Assembly (NCBI GenBank): GCA_905221605.1
Contig: CAJNDS010002057.1
Span: 468,513 to 527,512, forward strand
Reading direction: 5' to 3'
DNA length: 59,000 nucleotides
DNA from: Symbiodinium natans
Taxonomy: Eukaryota > Sar > Dinophyceae > Suessiales > Symbiodiniaceae
Positions 10,450 through 18,700 of this stretch are shown here, one piece after another. The number at the start of each line of letters is the position of its first letter. The first letter of the stretch is position 1. The position numbers and the translations under genes were made by a program. Under the pieces are notes generated by a model. The model worked only from the letters and a program-made list of their open reading frames with translations. It ran no database searches and had not been told where the DNA came from.

Positions 10450-11390
10450 TACCTCCCAAACTTTGGGTTGGGTTGGTCGGGTTGGTTGGGTTGGTCGGGT
10501 CGATCGGATTGGTCGGGGCGGTCGGGCGGGTCGGGTCCGGTTGGGTTGGTCGGGTTGGTCGGGTCCCTTCGCCCACTTCTGAGGGTCCCTGGCTGCTTGA
10601 ATTGGGTTGGTCGGGTTGGTTGGGTTGGTCGGGTCGATCGGATTGGTCGGGGCGGTCGGGCGGGTCGGGTCCGGTTGGGTTGGTCGGGTTGGTCGGGTCC
10701 CTTCGTCCATTTCTGAGGGTCCCTGGCTGCTTGAATTGGGTCGGGTTGGTTGGGTTAGTCGGTTCGATCGGATTGGTCAGGGCGGTCGGGCGGGTCAGGT
10801 CCGGTTGGGTTGGTCGGGTGGGTCGGGTGGGTTGCTTGGTCAAGGGGTCAGGGGCCGGTGGGGTGGGTCGGGTCGGCTTGTTGCTGCGCCACAGGACGGT
10901 GCCGATAGCATTCTGCCACGAGGGTACGTCATGGTGGCTGAATGCAATGGTCTACTCTTTCAGTCGCTGCGTTCACTGGTGAGGGTCCCTGGCTGCTTGG
11001 GCTGCGTGGGTCGGTTTGGTTGGGTTGGTCGGGTCGATCGGATTGGTCGGGGCGGTCGAGCGGGTCGGATCCGGTTGGGTTGGTCGGGTTGGTCGGGTGG
11101 GTTGCTTGGTCGGGGGTCAGGGGCCGGTGGGGTGGGTCGGGTCGTCTTGTTACTGCGCCACAGGACCGTGCCGACAGCATTCTGCCACAAGGGTGCGTCA
11201 TGGTGACTGAATGCAATGGTCTACTCTTTCGGTCGCCTCGCCCACTTGTGAGGGTCCCTGGCTGGGTTGGTCGGGTTGGTTGGGTTCGTCGGGTCGATCG
11301 GATTGGTCGAGGCGGTCAGGCGGTTGGGTTGGTCGGGCTGGTCGGGTGGGTTGCTTGGTCGGGGGTCAGGGGTCAGTGGGGCGGGTCGGG
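10450..11390. repeat. GGTTGGTCGGG satellite
   Basis: Three units of about 135 bp (starting near 10,465, 10,602 and 10,735) are built of GGTTGGTCGGG and GGTCGATCGGATTGG. They are followed by longer units of about 245 bp that add GCCACAGGACSGTGCCGA and GAAT-GCAATGGTCTACTC. GAGGGTCCCTGGCTG ends each unit. ORFs on both strands follow the repeat. Confidence 0.85.
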
Positions 11391-11394
11391 TCGG

Positions 11395-11655
11395 CTGGAG
11401 TCTGTACTCGCGAGCCTGGTCTCTGAATCCGATGTCTGGTCTCGGAATCTGGGAGCTTGGTCTTTGAATCTGGTCTCCTGCTGGTCTCTGATTCCCCCCT
11501 GCTGGTCTCTGATTCGGCCCTGCTGGTCTCGGAATCCCGTGTCTGGTCTCAGAATCTGGCTGCCTGGTCTCTGAATCTGGTCTCCTGCTGGTCTCTGATT
11601 CCCCCCTGCTGGTCTCTGATTCGGCCCTGCTGGTCTCGGAATCTGTTCCCCTGAT
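11395..11655. repeat. CTGGTCTCTGATTC tandem repeat, right arm
   Basis: About twelve copies of CTGGTCTC-GAATC or CTGGTCTCTGATTC, the inverted complement of the left arm at 8,590-8,805. Internally, a roughly 110-bp higher unit is repeated once. Confidence 0.9.
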
Positions 11656-11679
11656 TCGGCCTTCACCCTGGCTGACAAG

Positions 11680-12300
11680 GTATTCAGGGGGTTTCGATGT
11701 GGGATAAGGGTTTGGGGCTTACAGGATTCGCTGGTCTCATGAAGGATGCGCGTGCAGGCTTGAGGCTCAGGGATTAGCTAGGGGTGCAAGCTTAAGTTTC
11801 TGGCTTCAGGCTTTCGGATGTAGTCTAGGGAGTCAGGTCAGGGATTTCAACTTGCTGACGAGCTGATAAGACTACCTTAGGAACGCCCAACCTGCCTGTT
11901 GTAGGTGCTAATCATACAATACCCCCACGATTTAAAAGACTCAAAGGCTGTCTGCAAGAAAAAAGGCTTGGGGAGGTTCCCTGATTATGTTTGAGAATCT
12001 CCTTGTTGCGCATCCTGTTTCTCCTCTTGGGGCTTAGGGTTGGGGATTGTAGGGATGCTTCAAGGTGCAATACCCTGAGCCCCAAGGCCATTGGGGACTC
12101 TCGCTAAGCCCTGAACCCAAAGCCCCAAGGGTTTTGGGTTTAGGGTTTAGGGGTTTGGGGTTTAGGGTTTAGGGTTTAGGGTTTAGGGATGAATAGGGGT
12201 TTAGTAGAGGTTTAGGGCTTAGGGGTTTAGGATTTTCGGGTTCTAAACCCTAAACCCTAAACCCTAAGCCCTAAACCCTAAACCCAAAACCATAACAGAG
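11680..12300. other. Intergenic, then mixed telomere repeats
   Basis: 11,680-12,060 is unique DNA without a convincing ORF. 12,130-12,190 is TTTAGGG, and 12,243-12,290 is CCCTAAA. The two opposed blocks face each other across about 50 bases. Confidence 0.6.
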
Positions 12301-12396
12301 GAAGTGTTCGGTTTTGAGCAGGCCCTTCGGCTTCTCGAGGAGCTGCAGAGCTCCCCCAGCCTGGCTCCAGATGCCGGGTACCTCAGCCTTTGTAGG
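12301..12396 (+). CDS. PPR helix-B exon
   Basis: After the acceptor ACAGAG the frame reads EVFGFEQALRLLEELQSS, the second helix of a PPR motif (QALRLLEEL), followed by PSLAPDA, which normally begins the next linker. Flanked by telomere blocks on both sides (CCCTAAA before, TTTAGGG after). May belong with 8,220-8,304. Confidence 0.55.
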
Positions 12397-12609
12397 TTTT
12401 AGGGCTTAGGGCTGAGGGCTCAGGGTTCAGGGTTCAGGGTTTAGGGTTTAGGGTGTACGTTCAAGAATGACTGTTTTCCCCTTGATCTGCCCGGTGCAAA
12501 GTCTTGGTCCATTATGCTCTACAGCCACAAGCAAAGGGATGGGTTGAGGGTTTAGGGGTTTAAGGGCTCTAGGATTTCAGGGTTTAGGGCATTAGGGCAT
12601 GTAAGGTTT

Positions 12610-12742
12610 AGGTCTTAGGGTTTAGGGTACTGCTTCGTGCAAGATCAAGCTGGGGTGCTCCAGCAACAGCCAGTTGAAGGAGGGAAGCTTGCCGCACCTG
12701 CTGCTCAAAGACTTTTGTAGAGTAGCCTTGAAGAGGATGGGA
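12610..12742 (-). other. Possible minus-strand exon, unidentified
   Basis: The minus strand is open with a natural-looking sequence (SLAPILFKATLQKSL, then LPSFNWLLLEHPSLILHEA). The plus strand is also open (VQDQAGVLQQQPVEGG). It lies just before the start of the TIR-like gene. Family not recognised and strand uncertain. Confidence 0.25.
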
Positions 12743-12770
12743 GCCAAGGAGTTTGGTCGGAAAGCCTCTC

Positions 12771-15700
12771 ATGAGCAATGATTTCCAGCAGCCAGATCGC
12801 GTAGCTGTTGCAGCTATCGAGGATAGCGTGGACCTTTTTCAACTGGATCCCGCGAACCTTGAGGCAGTAAACCCGGAGCTTTCCATCTCCACGCCTAAAT
12901 CAGGTGACTCCTCAAGAAGCAAGCTCGAGGAGTTTGCGCTTCAACGCAAGATCCTAGTTGGGACTTTATAAGTTTTGGACTCCTCTAATTTCTTATTACG
13001 GGAGCAAAAATTTAAGCTTTTATTGGGGGGGTTAAAGAGCAACCAAGGATCGAAAGGCTCCGGTCCTTCTACTATGTCCTTCAGACGGCGATGGGGACTT
13101 TGATTGCCGGCATCTCGATCGCCATCTTGACCGAAGTCCTCTGGCGTATCATCCCGGCTGGACGCGCCGCAGAGCATGTCGTTTCGGGCTTTAGTGCCCT
13201 GGGCTGGTTTCTGACATCGGCCACTGTGGCCATAACTTCCACCTGCCCCGTCAACGAGCTCAACTTCAACTCCTTTGTGCATGCAAGGCCGGTACTTTGC
13301 ATCTTCGTGGGGCTGCTGCCGGTGACAACCGCTGCCACGCGGCTCTGGGAGCTTCCGATTCCCCGCTGGCTCTCCTGCGTCGTCTCCATCCTGATGTTGG
13401 TCCACGGCTGCATCTACTGCTTCCTAGCTTGGCCTCTGGGATGTTTTGTGACTTCCCTTATTTGGGTTTTATAAGTGACACTATATACAACCCCAAACCC
13501 CAAACCCTAAAGCCCAAACTCCAAACCCTAAACCCTAAACCCTAAACCTTTCAAAGGGTCTAAGGGTCAACCTCAGGTTCGCCCTGCACCAGCTACAGAT
13601 GGCTGCCATCCTTTGCCGTCCTCATGGAGGTGTGGTAGCAAGACTTTAGGTTTAGGGTTCAGGGTTTAGGGTTTAGGGTTTAGGGTTTAGGGTTTAGGGT
13701 TTAGGGTTTAGGGTTTAGGGTTTAGGGTTTAGGGTTTAGGGTTTAGGGTTTAGGGTTGCTGTCCTCATGGAGGTGTGGTACCTGGACGTGATCTTCGCAT
13801 CAACTGTGACTTAGCAGTTAAATGAGTGCACTTTGTGCACCTTTGTTTGCGATACGAAAGAATTCCCTGTAGGAACTGAGAGAGTGCACTTTTTAGGGGA
13901 TTATGCGGGTTTACGACAGTAGGGGACCCCCAAAATAAACCCCAACGAGTAGGATTCCCTTACAAGAAGGATCCCAAAAAGGTACCCCCCCCCAATAAAA
14001 ATTGGAAACCACCTTATGAACTCAGCAACTAAGGTGAATGAGATCTCCCTGCAGGAGGAAGGACTTGGCACAGATGTGTGGTTGGCGGTCCATGCAACCA
14101 TGGCATTCGCACTGCAGATCTGGCTCTGGTGGAGGCGGTTTCCCTCCACCTCCCGGTTTTATGCGGGAAGCTACATGGCCATAACCTGGAACAGCAGTTA
14201 CTATGCCTGTCGTGGCGTCGACCTGGCTCTCCATCACAAGAAGTGGGAGGCCGGTCGTCAGCTCGACATAGCAGTGCTAACCTCCTTTAGTATCGCCGTG
14301 GTCGTGCTCTTGCCACTCCTCCTCGTCCTCTGCGTAGGGCGGAAGCGCCTGTTCGATGGACTAGCCCAGTGGCTCGACCAGAGCCGACGACTGCAAGACG
14401 GGGCCTTCATGGCCACTTGGTAGCCCAGTGGTAAGCTTTACCCCTTTTTGTGGGTCATGGGTTCCCTTATGAAAATAACCAACCCCAAAAAGGGTGCCCT
14501 TAGTATAATATGGTTACCCTAAACCCTAAACCCTAAACCCTAAGGCCTAAACCCTAAACCCTAAACCCTAAGCCCTAAGCCCTAAACCCTAAGCCCTAAG
14601 CCCTAAACCCTAAACCCTAAACCTATGGTTACTGGGCTACCAAGGCCATGCTGCTGGACTCCTACGTGGTCGAAGTGGGCCAACCTTGGTGGCTCTCCGA
14701 AGCCGAAGTTGCGTCAAGCAACTTGGTAGCCCAGTGGTACCCTTTTCCCTTTTTTTTTGGTTCTGGGCTCCCTTATAAAAAGTAATTAACCCTAACCCGG
14801 GTTTAGGGTTTAGGGTTTAGGGTTTAGGGTTTAGGGTTTAGGGTTTAGGGTTTAGGGTTTAGGGTTTAGGGTTTAGGGTTCCTGGGCTACCAAGGCAAGG
14901 ATGTCGCCTCTTGGTTGCCGAAGATGAAGGGCATGGCCGTCGGTTGCACCTTGTCCGTCTCCAAGACGAACAGCCTGCCGAATGACCGACGCCCAGGCTT
15001 TCTCAAGGGCACGATAGCGAAAGTTGCTGACGACGGCAAGAGCTTTTGGGTCCACTTCGAGAAAGCGCAAGGCACACGTGAAGGTGATGAGAGCCTTCCT
15101 CAGGCTGAAGGCCTCCGGGGCTTTCAGGGTGAAGGCCTCCGGGGCTTTCAAGTCCACCGCAACCAGCAAGTAATGCCCCTAGATCCCCCTTGGGAACCGT
15201 TTTTTGTTTATATAAAAACCAAGAGGATATTAAGATATCTGTTTTTTATTTTTATATAGAACCCAAGAGGATATTAAAAACAAATTTTGTTGTTGAGGTT
15301 CTAAGGGGAGTATAGGCCCTGGCGCGAGCTCCTCGACCTAGGGCGCCGCCGTCTACGCTGCGTGGCTTGGCACGACATGTACGACACCAGCTGTGCTCAT
15401 GGATTCCACTGCCCACTCTCCAAAGCAGATGTTTTTGTACCTCTGAAACAGATCTCAAATCTCTCGCTTTGTCTCCATCCAGAAGAGCTCGCCTGTCTAC
15501 TGCACTGAGTCCGTCTCTGACAGACCCAGTGCTACTGACACCTCTGAACGCGTGGTAAGCCCGCAAAAACCCTAAACCATAGCGCCCGAAACCCCAAACC
15601 CCCAAAAACCCAACCATGAGGTGGACTGGGCGTCTCAAAGTCAGGAGCTGTGGATGCAGAGTTCGGGACCTGGTTTCGAGCTCTCGCGTCCAGTCGGCAA

Positions 15701-18700
15701 AGGCGAAGTCATCGACTTCTTTGTCTCGCACTCGTGGTCTGCCACTTTGCCTATGTTAGCATGCTAGGGTTACCCCGTTTTGGGGATAACTTTAAAGGGA
15801 TTCTATTCTTTTTGGGGTATAAACGGGTTACCCCTGTTTAGGGAAATGCCCATATACAAATTTTGAGTATACTCATGCTCCAATAGAAGAATACAAAAGA
15901 GATATATTCAATTGTGAATATACTCATGTTCTAGTAGCAGTATTTGTAGTCATAAGCTTGTTCAGCCCTCTTTTCCGCGTGGTGTTGCATGACCCCTCGT
16001 TTGCCTGACTTGCTATCCTACTCTTTCAATTTGCTTAAGAATCCCACAAGAATGAAAGACAACAATCCCTATGCAGCCCTTGTAAGGTGTAATATATTTG
16101 TATATGTATATATAGGTTTAATTTTTTATTTACGTATTTATTTATTGATGTTTTTTTTTTTTTTTGGGGGGGGGGGTTCTTAAGCAAAGTGTAGTATAGG
16201 ACTCCCCGGAAGAGAAGTGGCGAGCTCTCCGGCTGGTCGCAGACAGCTTCCGGGAGCATCATGGCCGATATCCGACCTTCTGGATTGACACTTGGGTGGC
16301 CCAGTGGGGTTTAGGGTTTAGGGTTTAGGTTTAGGGTTTAGGGTTTAGGGTTTAGGGTTTAGGGTTCAGGGTTTAGGGTTTAGGGTTTAGGGTTTAGGGT
16401 TTAGGAGGTTCAGGGTACTTATAACCCACGTGTAGCCGTAGTTATAGCCCATTCATAAGCCCCAAAGTACCCTAGTGTGGTTATAATTGGACTATTCCGA
16501 CCTTTTGGATTGACACCAGGGCAGCCCAGTCGTACCCTTCTTCCCTTTTATTGGGTTCAGGGTTTAGGGTTTAAGGTTTAGGGTTTAGGGTTTAGGGTTT
16601 AGAGTTTAGGGTTTAGGGTTTAGGGTTTAGGGTTTAGGGTTTAGGGTTTAATGTAGGGGTCGGAATAATTCCGAATAGCATTGTCTTATGGTCCCTTTAA
16701 ACCCATACTGTAATAACCCCCAAAACCCTATTGAAATTGTTGAGGCCGCTATAGTGCTCCCTTTATTGGGTTCAGGACCCCTTGTAAAGTAACCAACCCA
16801 AAAAAGGGCACCCTTATCGTAATATGGTTACTTAATAAGTAACCCCGAACCCCCAAACCCTAAACCCTAAAAGGGCTAGCCTTATTGCAATGTGGTTGCT
16901 TGGCTGCCAAGGACAAGTTTTGCATTGACCAGCGACAGATCGCAGATGGCCTGCGTGTGTTGCCCGTCAACGTCATGGCTTGTCGGCAGGTGCTCGTTCT
17001 GTGCGGGCCAACCTATCCCACTCGCCTCTGGTGGCTGGTCAAGTTTAGGGTTTAGGGTTTAGGGTTTAGGGTTTAGGGTTTAGACAAGAGTCTCCCTTTC
17101 CAGGGAAGTCGGTGTGCAATTGTTCCTTCATTCGACTCGCTAGCTCTTCTATTCCAAGGGTTGCAGCAAAAGTATATGCCACAAAAGCACCACCTTGTCT
17201 ATTTTTTTGGCCTGAGAACCCCTTGTCACATCTGCCAGGTGTGCATGGGAACTTTGCGTCCTGTTGTCCTTCATGCCGGCTGCTCGGCTTAACGAGAGCT
17301 GTGCAAGCATTGGTAGTTGGCCCACCAGCGATAGGACATGATAGGAACCCTAAACCCTAAACCCTAAACCCTAAACCCTAAACCCTAAACCCTAAACCCT
17401 AAACCCTAAACCCTAAACCCTAAACCCTAAACCCTAAACCCTAAACCCTAAAGGACCTAGGGGCGTAAGCTGTGGGTTGAAAGCCTAGCTTGATAGACAA
17501 CTTCTGCTTCTTTCGGTGTTACACCTTTAGGATCCCCAACCCTAAACCCCAAACCCTGAACCCGAAACCCTAAACCCTAAACCCTAAACCCCAAACCCCA
17601 AACCCTAAACCCTAAAGAAGCCCAGAGGTGCAGGTGGCCTTGAACCTGCTGCTGGTGATTCCTCTCAGCGAGGAAGCACTCTTGCAACTGACCGCCTTCG
17701 ACTGTTCCGTCTCTTGGGGCTACTTAGGTATATAGGGACTCTGTAAGGTATATCTATATATATATATATATATAGGGACTTTATAAGGTATATATATATA
17801 TATACAAAACGGGGGACTCTGGGCGTGCACTTTCTCTGCCTTTTGTCGCTGTTGAAGAACCAAAAAAACCCAAGTAACAACAATATTTCTAGACTCTCCA
17901 GTCCCACGGATAACAAAAAAACTAAAGAAGAACAATATTTCATGACTCTCCACCAAAACCGTACGGAAAATCCGTACCGAAAATAAAAAAAACCAAAAAA
18001 ACCAAAAGAACCAAAAAAACCAAAAAAACTAAAAGAACCAAAAAAACCAAAAAAAACAATATTTCAGGACTCTTCCAGCAGATGGCCTAATTTCGAAGAG
18101 TCCCTGAAAATTGTTTTTTTTGGTTTTTTTTGTTTTTTTGGTTTTCCGTACAGATTTGATGGAAAGTCCTGAAATATTGTCGTTTCTTGGTTTTCCGTGA
18201 GAATATTGTGGAGAAGCCTGAAATATATTTGTTTGGCTTTCATGTTCTTTTTGCTAATTTTGGCTTTTTGTGTGTTTTTGTGCGTTTGTGGCTCTTTTGT
18301 GCTTTTCCGTACTGCCTGAGCCCCCCTTCCCTCTAAGAAAATTGTGCTTTTCTACGCTTTTCTTTGCAAATTGTACTTGTCTGTGCATCGTACACTTAAA
18401 GTGTACTGTATTTAATGGGTACATGAATAATTTAGTTTCATATTCAAGTAGCATGTAAAGAGCGTTTGAGCATTCTGCCCCCATGCTCAGTACTATAGCC
18501 TTTACTGGGTGGATGGTATGGTTCTTAGGAATTTGTGCTTTTCAAGGCTTTTCTATGTAAATTGTACTTGTCTAAGCGAATAGTATATGAATGGTATTTC
18601 ATTCGTACGTAATTGAATTAGTTTTCTGTAGTCAAGTACCATTTACTGAGCATTATGTCATATTCTGTGTAAATTTAATAAATCTTGTACTCACCCTATA

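Larger units (their letters stand above)
8574..11677. mobile_element. Foldback-like composite satellite element (putative)
   Basis: The outer limits are two copies of TGGCTGACA (8574-8582 and 11669-11677). Directly inside are arms of one short tandem repeat in opposite orientation: GAATCAGAGACCAG on the left (8,590-8,800) and its complement CTGGTCTCTGATTC on the right (11,395-11,655). The core holds a hairpin satellite (8,850-10,440) and a GGTTGGTCGGG satellite (10,450-11,390). Inverted arms made of tandem repeats plus a flanking direct repeat match foldback transposons. No transposase is visible, and a recombination-built block is the alternative. Confidence 0.5.

Noticed and set aside
10302-11574. 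Glycine/valine-rich protein (GLVGLVGSIGLVG)
   Set aside because: Reading of the GGTTGGTCGGG satellite, open in more than one frame.
17087-17345. Zinc-finger protein on the minus strand
   Set aside because: One C-x5-C pair without the paired histidines at usual spacing; kept only as an unassigned ORF.
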